NCBI GenBank assembly: GCA_951213105.1
Contig: OX578153.1
Span: forward strand, 56,926,520-56,990,519
Length of the DNA stretch: 64,000 bases
Direction: 5' to 3'
Origin: Amaurobius ferox
Lineage: Eukaryota > Arthropoda > Arachnida > Araneae > Amaurobiidae
Positions 46,795 through 57,159 of this stretch are shown here, in pieces. The notes below the pieces were generated by a model. That model ran no database searches, had not been told where the DNA came from, and saw nothing but the letters and a program-made list of their open reading frames with translations. Position numbers and translations under genes: made by a program. Every line of letters starts with the position of its first letter. Within the stretch, counting starts at the first letter, position 1.

Positions 46795-47120
46795 GGTAAG
46801 TCCCAACTTAAATAGTTGATATTAAATTAAAACTCGATCAATGTTTTCTAAAAAATGTTGTTAAACCTTAAACTGCCAAATTGATAGGAAATCCTTAGAA
46901 CTGCATCAACTCCCCAAAATTACTCAAACTCTAAATGTGCAACAAACTGCCACACTAGGAGCTAAGTCAAATAATAAAAACAGTAAATCAAAAACCTCGA
47001 ACCTCCAACTATGGGCAAATGAAATAATGTCACAGTATGAAGATAAGAACCACACCTAGAGATTGGAGATTAAAGGCGCTTCGCGCCTGGTGCTCTTTTC
47101 TGGACGAAACCCATCTACTA
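46795..47120 (+). other. 3' UTR of the Jockey-type LINE
   Basis: Non-coding sequence follows the RT stop and ends with a small hairpin (aggcgcttcgcgcct at about 47074-47088) and ggtgctcttttctgg, a common arrangement in LINE 3' UTRs. The exact 3' end is not clear. Confidence 0.5.
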
Positions 47121-47225
47121 CTAGAAGTATTTCATGTTTTCAAATGCTTGACCCGACTCATTAGTTGAAAATTTCAAACTAGGTACCTCCAAAAGCAAAT
47201 CGGATAGTAATTTCTGTCCCATTAT

Positions 47226-48146
47226 TACTTTCTTTATATATATAATGTATAAGGAAAGTATTGTGACGGGGTCGAAAATTCGAATTCGAGTTTTCGACGG
47301 TAGAGCACGTTTCAAGCATCCCTGATCACGAATCAAACATTTTTGAAGTGATGTCTGTGTGTGTGTGTGTGTCAGTGAGACTGTGGAGACGATAACTGAC
47401 GAACGAATGGACCGATTCGAACGAAATTTGGTACAAAAATCACAATCCGTAAACATTGGAAGCCTATTGTTTTTATACATAATCGAATGTTCAGAACCCC
47501 CCTTAAATTTTCGAGTGAAATTTTGAAAAAATCGTCAAAAAATCAAAACCTCTAATAAAGTTACGAAAATAGACATTTTTTATGTAATTTTTCATTAGAA
47601 AACGATTGACATAAATTTTAGAACGCTAACATGAACCGTTCTCGAGATATTGCACATTTTTCAAAAAAATTATCAAAAAGTTATATAAAATAAAAAAAAA
47701 ATATTTCCTATTGAGAAACATGTTCACTTTTCATATGTAATACCACGCGATAAATTTGGTGACATCATTCTCATGGGTCTAGCTCGTTCCATTCATGAAA
47801 AAAGATACTTTGAGTAATGCTTTTTTATTTGAACGCCAATAGTCATTTCTCTGCTGTACGAATAACTTATTTCTCCGTCCATAACGCTTGGCGAGATTTT
47901 GGCGACAAATTTGGCGGAATGTCGCCAACTTGGCGGCATTTTTAATTGTTGTCAAATTTACAAAAATCTCGCCAAATTGATAAAAATGATGCTAAATCAA
48001 TGAAAATGACGACTAATTGAAGAAAATTCAATATCTTGGAAAAGAATATAAGTATCTACTATAAGAATAACATGTTTTTTAACTGAAAAAGTTGTAAATT
48101 CATTGCATTATATAAGGAAAGTCATGTGTTGCCCACATCAGATTTT
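47226..48146 (+). mobile_element. Helentron-like family B, copy 5 (well kept)
   Basis: 5' palindrome tactttctttatatatataa/aaggaaagta at 47226-47260, gtcgaaaattcgaattcgag, a GTGTG tract (47355-47371), gaacgaaatttggtacaaaa, ggcgacaaatttggcggaat and ccaacttggcggca units, and the 3' hairpin region gtcatgtgttgcccacatca then gattttt. About 920 bp, very similar in layout to copy 4. Non-coding. Confidence 0.8.
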
Positions 48147-48483
48147 TATAATTGTGTGAGCTACAAGACTTAAAATGAAAAGTCAACCAAAATATAAATA
48201 TATTTAACCTCACTCGTTTACTTAATGCGAGTTTAAAGCTGAGGCCTAAGCCATCAAAGATTGACCTGACAAGCCATGACGATTGACTAGTAGATCGTGG
48301 TCGACGGTCATGAGCACCACATAAATTTAGCCGATGTCTTATCTTTATGCACACGGATTAGAAGGTCAAATGTAAACATAATGGTGTCCAAGATTCATAG
48401 CGCTATGTTTTTGGCATTGAATTAACACCATATAAATTGAAATTGGGGACTTTTGGCAACTTGTTTGTGAACTGTGGCCGACA

Positions 48484-48519
48484 GAAACATTGCACCTGTT
48501 GCAGCAGGTGCAATGTTTC
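48484..48519. repeat. 36-bp near-perfect palindrome
   Basis: gaaacattgcacctgttgca is followed by its near-inverse, with two mismatches. The right half belongs to the mariner-type frame (ETLHLLQQV) on the minus strand, so the palindrome is likely an inverted duplication of that coding segment. Confidence 0.8.
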
Positions 48520-48582
48520 TCTCGGCGATATTCCCAAACGCTGGCAGAATTTGATATTCGCACGTTGTTCTTCAAGCGCCAT
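48496..48582 (-). pseudogene. Mariner-type transposase N-terminal fragment
   Basis: From an ATG at 48582 (minus strand) the translation is MALEEQRANIKFC, QRLGISPRETLHLLQQV. This matches the first helices of mariner DNA-binding domains (EQRANIKFC...G.S..ET..LL..V). It ends at the palindrome, so only about 30 residues remain. Confidence 0.65.
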
Positions 48583-48639
48583 TTCCGTTTTCAACGAACG
48601 CGAACGACTACAGTTCACCGATACGCATTGTCTGGAAAA

Positions 48640-49010
48640 ACACCTGCTTCTTTCTTTTCACACCTTGTGTCACATGCCTCTACGCCGTGCGTCTAAGCCA
48701 CAGTAGTCCGCCGTGCGTCTATGCCACCTGCGGCTTCTTCCTTTTCACATCTCGCGTCACATGTGCCTCTACGCCACGGTAAAATAGTTCCCCTCTCCAC
48801 CAATCAGGGTTGGAGATATCAGCACAGTCTCCGAACTTTTTGATCCTACCTTGTGTGTAGAGAGAGTAATATACATTTTACTATGTATGTAGTGAAAGTA
48901 ATATATACATTAAACTATGCATGTAGAGAAAGTAATATACATTATACTATATGTAGGAAAAGTAGAGGAAGTAGTATACATTATACTATGTATGTACGGA
49001 AAGTTGTAAA
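48640..49010 (+). repeat. Two short tandem repeat blocks
   Basis: Block 1 (about 48648-48778) has two copies of cttc-tttttcacac-type sequence: tcacatgcctctacgcc and tcacatgtgcctctacgcc, with a further gccgtgcgtct duplicate between. Block 2 (48855-49008) has about five units of about 32 bp (gtagagaaagtaatatacat). No gene is seen. Confidence 0.65.
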
Positions 49011-49664
49011 AACTATATATCAATATTAAAAGCTATACGAAGTCTACTTTATGAACTGCTTAAGATGCAGTCATTTGTTCCATAAAACGCTGAAACTTTC
49101 GATCTAAAGACTATGATTTATTTCATAGGGAAAACTCAATCTGGGCACTTTTCAATTTGCATTTTTCCTGGACTTCAAATGACCCCAAAGAAAAAGGGAC
49201 TTTAAAAAGAGTAATAACATGTTCTCCAATTCCTTAATGCAAGGCGAGTCCATTAAACTAGGAAGGGGAGTTGGGAATGTAAATATATGAACAAGAGGGG
49301 GAAGCTCATCTGCAATTCATATGAAAGCTTTGTATCTGATACTGGTTGTTGAAAAATGGAATCTCTACTATCAAAACTTCATCGCGCATGTTTGCGTGAT
49401 CCAGCTACTCTGAAGCCTCTACTTGACTCAGAAGATCGCGTTTTTTTTTTAATTGTTGATATTGATCCGAATAAGAACCTGATCGTTTCAAAAACTCTAA
49501 AAATGTAATAGATTTTTAAAAATGTGTATAAATCCTCTCTTTTGAAAAAAAAAAGCTAACTCCTCAGCGAAAAATAAAATTCTTGACAGCATTAGTCCCT
49601 TTAGGGGGAAGTTACCCCCCTCCCCGGGAGTACATTGTCAAGTATGGTATTATATTCAAAGATT
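49011..49664. other. Gap, nothing recognised
   Basis: Mixed sequence with a T run near 49441 and a CCCC/GGGG patch near 49612. No frame or repeat is supported. Confidence 0.35.
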
Positions 49665-49826
49665 TTTTTTCAAGCCCTTTAAAGTGAAGGGTAACATGCT
49701 ATAACTGTAATAATCATTTGCACCCATACTAGCGATTTTTCAAAAATTTTCTATTAAAATTAAAATTAGAAAAAAAAAATGGATTTTGGTATGAGAAAGT
49801 CGAGTTGAGCTACACTTCGGTTAATT
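49665..49826 (+). repeat. Dispersed repeat family E, copy 3
   Basis: Has tttttcaagccctttaaagt, gaagggtaacatgc and ggtatgagaaagtcgagttg. At the TTTAAA it lacks the insertion present in copy 1, so it serves as the empty-site reference for the piggyBac-like element. Confidence 0.65.
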
Positions 49827-50358
49827 AATTTAAGGAAGAGAAGCATTAAAATAAAAGTACACGAAAATATAAAATGCGATGAAAAATTAAAAAAAAATGT
49901 TGTCAAATTGCAATTTTACTTTCCTTGGTGTCCTCGGTCATACAATGCTAACGCAAAAGATTAGCTGCTGGACGCATAAAAAAAAAACATTGTCAGGGGC
50001 CGCTAGTTGCCGACCCGTTGTCTAAATCACAGATGAGACTTATCCCTAACTTAAATGGTGCAATGTTCACTTTGATATTCATTTTCTTCACATTTACTTA
50101 TATGGACCCTTACTCGCGGTTTGGATTCAATCATCTTGAAATCTGACAAAAACAATAATGATATAGTGTCCACGAATAAGGTCTAGAGTTGGACCTTCAA
50201 AATTTTTGATTCGAGACAGACAATATTTGGTTTTGTTCAAGATGAAAGAAATTGAGGCAGAATCTCTGGAGGTATCTAAAGGAAAGGCATGGAGCTTCAT
50301 CAGCAGGAACATTTCAATCATTCCAGAGGCTCCTTGATGAGAAGCAATTGCGAGGTTC
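49827..50358. other. Upstream part of a LINE fragment or unrecognised
   Basis: Contains a 64-codon minus-strand frame without a recognisable domain. Because a LINE tail begins at 50359 on the plus strand, some of this may be decayed LINE sequence, but I cannot read it. Confidence 0.3.
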
Positions 50359-50547
50359 AGACTTCTGACTGGTCATGACTATCTCATGGATCATCTTCTT
50401 TGAATTGGGCTAGCTGCTTTCCCGGATTGTACTTCATGTGATCTAGGACAGCCTATGTTTGGAAAATATTTAGACGACTGTCCTGTACTAGTAACTTTCA
50501 ATTCAATCATTGAGAAATACTGGAGAGCTCGCCGTGTAATGGCCTAG
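50359..50547 (+). pseudogene. LINE C-terminal fragment (RNase H / post-RT tail)
   Basis: Translation gives RLLTGHDYLMDHLL, stop, IGLAAFPDCTSCDLGQPM, FGKYLDDCPVL and FNSIIEKYWRARRVMA, then TAG. The TGHDYL..HL.RIG...C..C pattern and the YWRARR-MA ending are typical of LINE polyprotein C-termini in arthropods. The 3' UTR is very short and ends ttaacaacaacaaatttg. One in-frame TGA is present. Confidence 0.75.
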
Positions 50548-50660
50548 TGGCCAAACGGCATTTGTTAACAACAACAAATTTGTTTAAAATACTGTTAATT
50601 TATCCATTAAGAAGATGTTTATGTTTTTAGGTATAATCTAAGCAGGCTTAGCGCTGTTTA

Positions 50661-51462
50661 AAAAAATCTGATGTGTGCAACACATTACTTTCCTTATATA
50701 ATGTAATGAATGTACTTTTACAGTAAAAAAAATAGGTTTTTCTTATAGTAGATACTAATATTCTTTTCAAGATATTGAATTTTCGACAATGAGTCGCCAT
50801 TTTCATTGATTTAGCGTCATTTTTATCCATTTGGCGAGATTTTCGTTAATTTGGCAACATTTCAAAAAGTCGCCAAGTTGGCGACATTCCGCCAATTTCG
50901 TCGCCAAAATTTCGCCAAGCGTTATGGACGAAGAAATAAGTTATTCGTACAGCAGATAAATGACTATTGACGTTCAAATATAAAAGTATTACTCAAAGTA
51001 TATGTTTTCATGACTGGAACTAGCTAGATCCACGAGAATGATATCACCCAATTTATCGCATGATATTACATATGAAAAGTGAACATGTTTCTCAATAGGA
51101 AATATTTTTTTCTATTTTATATGACTTTTTGATAATTTATTTAAAAAATGTGCAATATCCCGAGAACGGTTCAAGTTAGCGTTCTAAAATTTATGTCAAT
51201 CGTTTTCTAATAAAAAATTACCCAAGAAATGTCTATTTGCGTAACTTTATTAGTGATTTTGATTTCTTGAAGATTTTTTCAAAATTTCATTCGAAAATTT
51301 AGGGGATTTTGAACATTCGATTGGGTATAAAAACAATAGGCTTCCAGTGTTTACGGATTGTGATTTTTGTACCAAATTTGATTCGAATCGGTCCATTCGT
51401 TCGTCAGTTATCGTCTCCACAGACTCACCGACACACACACACACACACACACACACATACTT

Positions 51463-51507
<45 letters not shown>

Positions 51508-51672
51508 CTTTCACACACACACACACACACATACACACACAGACATCACTTCAAAAATGTTCGATTCGTGATCAGGGATGCTTGAAACGTGCTCTCCCGT
51601 CGAAAACTCGAATTCGAATTTTCGACTCCGTCACAATACTTTCCTTATACATTATGTATATAAGGAAAGTAA
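50661..51672 (-). mobile_element. Helentron-like family B, copy 6
   Basis: 3' hairpin region ctgatgtgtgcaacacatta (50668-50687), units gtcgccaagttggcgacatt and caatttcgtcgccaaaattt, the gttctaaaatttatgtcaat block, a long ACAC tract (51427-51541) interrupted by ctttcacacata, and the 5' palindrome ctttccttatacattatgta/taaggaaagta ending at 51672. Non-coding; the His/Thr-rich frames over the ACAC tract are artefacts. Confidence 0.8.
51428..51541. repeat. CA microsatellite in family B copy 6
   Basis: Runs of CA are broken by two ctttcacacata/atgctttcacaca interruptions. The same position in other copies holds a short GTCTGTG-type tract, so this is an expansion within the element. Confidence 0.95.
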
Positions 51673-52214
51673 AAACATGAACAGGAACAATGAATAGAGT
51701 TTTACAATTGGTTTAAACATTTCATGCTCTCTCGTTCTACTGTTTTTGTAGGTTTACTTTCCAACCACTTGTTTCTATTCATTCAGCTATCCGTTTCATT
51801 CATTCTTTATTTTCTGCGATATTTTCTTTCTTCTTCAACGTTTCACTTTACCGATTTTTACCGCTCTTTCATAGAATTATTCCCCTCATTTCCTGCCTCC
51901 TTGGTTTTATCTCTTTTCCAATTCTCCCCGCTGCGTTGGCAACTGATCTCCCACCTTCAGTTACCTGTGCTATTCGACCGCAGATGCCAAATTTGTTTGA
52001 ATAAGTGAGGTTTTTGCTTGTCCTGAAGATGAAAGCAGTTCTTCGCCTACGAAACCGATTGACACACACATCTTTATTGGATGCTGTAGTTATGTGAAGG
52101 ATTTATGTTAATTTAGTTTTAAACATCATTTTTGAGCATTTTTTGATTACATTTTTATTATCTACAATGCGACAGGGACTATATATTAAAGAAAAATATA
52201 AACCTAATTTTGCG

Positions 52215-52325
52215 AAAAGTTGAATTATTGTCAATTTGGCGACTTTTTAAAAAAATCGCCAAGTTGGAAATATTGTACCAAATTTACCGTCGAGGTCACC
52301 AGATTATAGTTAAATTTATCGCCAA
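52215..52325 (-). repeat. Family B remnant
   Basis: tgtcaatttggcgacttttt and aatcgccaagttggaaatat match the family B interior; the rest of the element is not present here. Confidence 0.45.
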
Positions 52326-52489
52326 GTAAATCATATAGAGAAAATGACTTTCCTTCTATAGTATTAAATAAAAAAAATATAATTATTTATTTAATTAATA
52401 AAAATTAACCGACTTATTTGCTTATATTATTTGTTTGCTGTTAAAATATTACAGCACCTTTGAAGGAAAATAATTCAACGTCTTTTTAT

Positions 52490-52680
52490 TGGAAGGATTT
52501 ATTTCTCTCTCCAAAACTCAGGGATTTTATCTGAATATGAAATAATATTCCAAACTTTATTACTCAAATTTACAGCTTGTTAAACCAAATTTGTCATTTA
52601 TAAGCAGTTTTTTTTATATCCGCCTTCTCCTTTTCTATCAAAGCTGCACTGCGCGATTTTTATAACACAGCTTTATGAGT
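52490..52680. repeat. Dispersed repeat family D, copy 1
   Basis: The block attttatctgaatatgaaat, tttacagcttgttaaaccaa, atttgtcatttataagcag recurs at about 63850-63960 in the same orientation. Function unknown. Confidence 0.6.
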
Positions 52681-52794
52681 ATTTTCTTGTTTTGCGAATA
52701 GAATTCAATTACCCGGTGTTTTATCCCCAGTTTATGAGTTTCTTTGTATTTGTTTGTTTATGAGATTTGCGGCACTTTTGCCACCGATACGATA

Positions 52795-52796
<2 letters not shown>

Positions 52797-52887
<91 letters not shown>
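52797..52887. repeat. TA microsatellite, about 45 units
   Basis: Uninterrupted TA dinucleotides. No element boundary was seen at either side. Confidence 0.98.
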
Positions 52888-52889
<2 letters not shown>

Positions 52890-53633
52890 AGAATTCACCC
52901 ATTCCTATCACCTAACTTACCACTTGGCCTGAGTCTAATACTGTTTACTATTTTCGAATGACTATTTTCCATTTGTCCTGAGTCCTATACTGATTACTAC
53001 TTTTGAAAATCTCCATACATATTATGTATCGTTCAAATGTATTCATTCCGGTGCCCACTCGCATTGACGAAGTGAGGTGAAATGCTCAGTCGCTTGTTCA
53101 ACTTACACGTGGTAGCAATGCTTGTGAGTTCATATTTCTGTTCGAGGAGGTATTATTTTTTTGATTTGTAATTCAAATGATTTATTTTTCTCCTTCCACT
53201 AGCCAGTAGACAGTTCCAATGGTGTCTATAGTTAAATACTATCGCCATTGTCAGAAACTGGCTATTCTATCGTTTTAATTCGAATTGTATGGCTGTCCTG
53301 ATGAGAATGCAATATCAAACTAACCGCCATTTTTTGTGTAGTTTCAATTGATTGTTCTCTATGTCTTCATCTTTTATCTTGAGCTAATTATTATTGCCTT
53401 TTCTCATTTTTGCCGTGTTTTCTTTTTTTATTTTTATTTATATTTATATACTTTTAATTGGGATTTTTGCATCCTAATATTCTTCTCATCCCCCTTTTCA
53501 TTGTAGTGATATGTTACCTTCTATCTTTATCCTTAGTCTTGGTCTATAGTTACTTATTTGTAACAGATATGCTAGAGATGGGTTTTTTTGTACATACAGT
53601 AGTTTATGCATAATTTTAGATTAAAATCTTTCA

Positions 53634-53636
<3 letters not shown>
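52888..53636. other. Gap, nothing recognised
   Basis: Contains a weak duplication (ttggcctgagtctaatactg at 52923 and ttgtcctgagtcctatactg at 52975). No gene is supported. Confidence 0.4.

Positions 53637-53682
<46 letters not shown>
53637..53682. repeat. TA tract at left edge of the RT remnant
   Basis: Uninterrupted TA units ending 18 bp before the start codon of the reverse transcriptase frame. A matching tract lies on the other side at 54515-54538. Confidence 0.97.
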
Positions 53683-53684
<2 letters not shown>

Positions 53685-53689
53685 AACTC

Positions 53690-53729
53690 TTTTTTACAAT
53701 ATGACAAATAATTGTCATATTGTAAAAAA
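53690..53729. repeat. Perfect 18-bp-arm hairpin
   Basis: ttttttacaatatgacaa (53690-53707) and its exact complement (53712-53729) flank a 4-nt loop. It spans the first codons of the RT remnant, between the TA tract and the conserved RT motifs. Confidence 0.9.
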
Positions 53730-54513
53730 CAGTTTTGAATTAGTTAAGAAATTAAAAACTCTTACTAATATTCATAGTATTTATACTTATGATTTCAAAG
53801 ATTGGTTTAATAATATTGATATAGATAATCTGTATAGAATCATTTTAAGAATTTTTGAAAAATATAATATCAACCTAAAATATTCAAATTTTCTTTTTAA
53901 AAAAATATTTAACTTCACTATTTATGAGAATTATATTCAACATGGTGGTACTTTTTTTAAACAACAGGTTGGTATCCCACAAGGGGTGTGCGTCTCATCA
54001 TTGTTAGCTAATCTGTATTTATTCTTCTATGAAAAGAACATTAATTCAAGCTTGCATAATATGCACATGTTTAGATATTTAGATGACATATTATGTGTAT
54101 CCCCTAATAATATCCCTATAGTATTTAACTTTTATCCTAATAATTTACAATTAAATGCAAGTAATAATGACTCTAATGTTGCAAACTTTTTGGATTTAAA
54201 TTTAAATTTACAAAATTGTAATATAGTTATAAACTTGTATGATAAAAGACAGGATTTTAAATTTAATACATCAAAAATTCAACATTTTGATTCTTGTTTG
54301 CATATATCTGTATTTAGAAATATTATAATAAACTAGGCGCTTAGAATCAATAAAATTTGTAATGAATATTATAAATTAGTACATTTTATGGAATTATTGA
54401 GTACAGCGACTAATAATGCATATCTTCCCAAGTTCGTTATTAAAATTATCAACTCAGTGCATCAACTTCCACTCGATAACATCCTAGAAAACTTGCCCAA
54501 TTATAGTGTCTAA
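53701..54513 (+). pseudogene. Reverse transcriptase remnant (Penelope-like or related)
   Basis: A single frame contains the RT finger/palm boxes in order: IYTYDFKDWFNNID, GGTFFKQQVGIPQGVCVSSL, LLANLYLFFYEK, and the catalytic FRYLDDIL at about residue 125. Next come NFLDLNLNLQN and LYDKRQDFKFNT. One stop, TAG 54334-54336, stands where a Gln codon (CAG) is expected (NQALRINKIC); the frame then continues to TAA 54511-54513. The LYDKR-DF-F pattern is seen in Penelope-like and related RTs rather than in Jockey LINEs. No endonuclease domain is present. Confidence 0.75.
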
Positions 54514-54514
54514 C

Positions 54515-54985
54515 ATACATATATATATATATATATATTTATTTATTTATTAATTATATAAATAAATAAAAATGAAAAATAATAAAATAAGTCAAAAAAA
54601 TTTAAAAAATCAAAAAATCGGAAAGTAAGATGCATTAATATCAATGTTTAGAATTACATTTTCGCTAAAAATTTGTAACTTTTGCCAGTTTTGAAACTAC
54701 GATTTGAGCGCCCTTATAATGGTGTATAGTGGCATTCTCGTTTATCCATCTTTCCTATGATATACTTGTTTAGTAAGAATTTTTATCTTTGATTCATGTT
54801 CATATTCAGTATTGCTTATACGGGTTGTTTATACTCTGAATTGCTTGTCCGGTCTCGTGATTAGACTCACTGGACGGATCTGGGAGTATTACTGTGAACG
54901 TTCGTACTGCCTCCTTGATAGTATTTCGATTTATTCATTCCGGTGCTTCTAGATAATTTAAGCTGTTGAGATATAACCTTTTGTA
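54515..54985. other. TA tract then unrecognised sequence
   Basis: TA units at 54515-54538 lead into ttatttatttattaattata, then AT-rich sequence without a gene. Another TA tract (54983-55005) forms the left edge of the long-TIR transposon. Confidence 0.5.
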
Positions 54986-55740
54986 TATATATATATATAT
55001 ATATACAGAGTGTCCCGTGCTATCGGTGCCCAATGGCTATTTCCTCAACAGTTAGTCACAGAGATATACTTCCAATTGCAAAAATGTTTTAAATTTTAAA
55101 ATTTTAAAATCTATTATCTTAGAAACAGTTTAAATCAATAAACGTATTTCTAAAAGAGATACGAAATATAAATTTTTATACAGGCCCCCCCCCCCCTCCC
55201 AGGTCCTACCAGTTATATTTAGGAAAATCATCCTCATACAATTTCATGCAAAATAATAAAAAAAAAAATAATCATCCTTTTACGAACAAAATTCACAGAG
55301 TTATATCAGCTTAAAGTTGGAGCACGTTTTGTGGTGAGAAATGGGGGTTATACACGAAATAATTGGAGAGACAAATATTTCGCAGTTATTTCATCATTTT
55401 TTGCAGCAATATACATTACACTAAAAATAAAAAAGTTATAAATATTTGTAACACATAAAAACAATATTAAAAATACAGCTTGCACTGACAACAGAAGTAA
55501 AAAAAAAAATACAACTTGTGTTAAATGACATAAGGAAAAAAGAACAGCCTCGTTGAATTAGAAAATGAAACATATTTTAAAATTGGGATATACGCATTTC
55601 AGAAACTGAAAATCATATTACAAACGGCGTTATCGTAATATTTGCTCGAAGTAGTTTCCTTCGGCTGCAATGCAAAAACGCACCCTTGAAGAAAATTCTT
55701 CCTGTACTTTGCACAGCGTAGTTGGTGTGACTATATTCTG

Positions 55741-55977
55741 TGACGTTTCCACAATTTAATTAATACGTAAAAATGTGACGACATTATAATGGCAATTACA
55801 ATGTGACGTCACAAACAAGTTAATATGCGACGTCACAAACGACCATGAACATGACCAAAATGACTTCGCTGTGACCTCAATGTGACATAGCCGAGACTTA
55901 CTGCGACGTCCTGTGACGTCCCAATGTCACAGTGCGACGTAAATCTTACATCACTGTGAAAAAAATGCCGTTAGGGC
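55741..55977. mobile_element. GACGTC-rich insertion (unclassified)
   Basis: A segment of about 235 bp replaces the expected third catalytic block of the transposase. It contains repeated tgtgacgtcacaaac-like motifs (55802, 55826, 55901, 55912, 55934) and one exact TGACGTCA (55804-55811). No clear terminal repeats or target duplication were found, so it may be a replacement rather than a clean insertion. Confidence 0.5.
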
Positions 55978-56531
55978 AATAATATTATTTCCAAATGTTG
56001 CAGCTAGAACAGTACGTGGTTTAAGTGATTTGTGTGCTGGCGCGCCTTCATGCTGAAACCACATCTGTGATAAATTTCGTAAGAAAATACATTCGTCCAA
56101 GAAGTCAGTTACTGCGTTCTGTAAAATCTGTGCATACTTTTCCGATGTTAAAGCGTCATCAAAAATGAATGGCCCAATTAAAGTCTCCTTCTATATGCCA
56201 CACCAAACATTTACCGACCAACATATGTCTGTTGGGTCTAATGATGTGCGGGTTTTGCAGAGACCAATAGCGACTATTTGGAGTATTTACAATACCCTGT
56301 CTTGTAAACTGACACTCCTCGATCCATAGAATGTCACTAACAAACGACGGATTATCGTCTTGGCTGTTTAAAATGTAATTGCAGAAGTCAAAGCGAAACT
56401 CTTTGTCTCCTGACATTAATTCTTGTCCCAGTATCGGGCGATACGGATATGCACCACATGTGTATAAAATGTTCCACATTTGAGATTTAGAATATCTACA
56501 TGCTTCGCTAACGCTTCTTACACTACACTGT

Positions 56532-56916
56532 TGTTGTTGAGACTCAGACCGTCCGACCTACCAGAAAAGTGTAAGGGGTAACAGTTTGGACGGCCGGGAA
56601 ATGCCACCCAATTTAGATCGGAACCCAGTGGGGGAGGCATCCACAGGGACCGTACCCTCCTTCCCCTACCACCAACGCTCGGAAGGGCTTACGGACCCAC
56701 ATGTTTAACGTGATCGTACTCCGCATGAACACGGCGGCAGTTTTGGCAGCCTGCAAATCCAGTGCGCAAACCACCGGGCTACCGCGCCCGAAATGTGCCA
56801 ACAGCACGCGGTGTTCCCAGGTGGTCACCCACCCAAGTACTACCCCCGCCCGATGCTGCTTGACTTCGGTGATCTAACGAGAACCGGTGTTTTCAGCACG
56901 GTAGGGCCGTTGGCTC
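56532..56916 (-). mobile_element. 5S rRNA-derived SINE, copy 2
   Basis: Minus-strand copy, 385 bp, with an exact 15-bp duplication cttacactacactgt (56517-56531 and 56917-56931) cut into the transposase frame. The 5S-like head is 56797-56914 (118 nt, full 5S size): gccaacggccctaccgtgct...gaacaccgcgtgctgttggc. The body is shared with copy 1 and the tail reads ggtcggacggtctgagtctc then aacaacaa. The open frame across the body (MTTWEHRVLLAHFGRG...) is an artefact of the SINE. Confidence 0.93.
56813..56865 (-). promoter_or_regulatory. 5S-type internal Pol III promoter of SINE copy 2
   Basis: On the minus strand an A-box-like agtcaagcagcatcggg (56865-56849) and a C-box-like tgggtgggtgaccacctggg (about 56835-56816) keep the 5S spacing. 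This copy preserves more 5S sequence than copy 1. Confidence 0.65.
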
Positions 56917-57159
56917 CTTACACTACACTGTGGATGAGCGAGGGCATATCCGAGAACATTCTCCACAGGTATGCGCATTGTTGAGTTCGTGATTCTTGTT
57001 GATCTAGGACGATTATGAACGTTACCCGTTTCTCTTAAGCGCTTTACAACTTTTAAAATAGTACTAGCAGGTGGATGATTTTCATTCGGGAATTTCATAG
57101 CATACATTTGCTACGAGCAAACACATCACCAGAAACTTTAGAACAACAGGAGCAAAATA

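Larger units (their letters stand above)
55630..57110 (-). pseudogene. Transposase pseudogene of the long-TIR element
   Basis: Read 3' to 5' on the window: YAMKFPNENHPPASTILKVV, KRLRETGNVHNRPRSTR (helix-turn-helix), a break by the SINE, then SEACRYSKSQMWNIL, RFDFCNYILN, SDILWIEECQFTRQGIVN, SRYWSLQNPH, GPFIFDDALTSEKYAQIL, MWFQHEGAPAHKS and TFGNNI. It then breaks at the GACGTC-rich insert and resumes VQEEFSSRVRFCIAAEGNYF to stop at 55630-55632. Related insect transposases have TDEAxFTR and WFQHDGAPAH; here the two catalytic positions read E in both, and the third acidic motif region is missing. Confidence 0.8.

Noticed and set aside
50520..50555. tRNA-like A box (taatggcctagtgg)
   Set aside because: No B box at the right distance and no cloverleaf; the sequence is the end of a LINE frame (RRVMA stop).
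51309..51680. His/Thr-rich open frame
   Set aside because: It runs over the ACAC tract of a family B element; no start context, domain or splice signals.
55804..55811. Functional CREB/ATF promoter site
   Set aside because: TGACGTCA is exact, but it is one of several degenerate GACGTC motifs in a repeat segment and there is no nearby gene.
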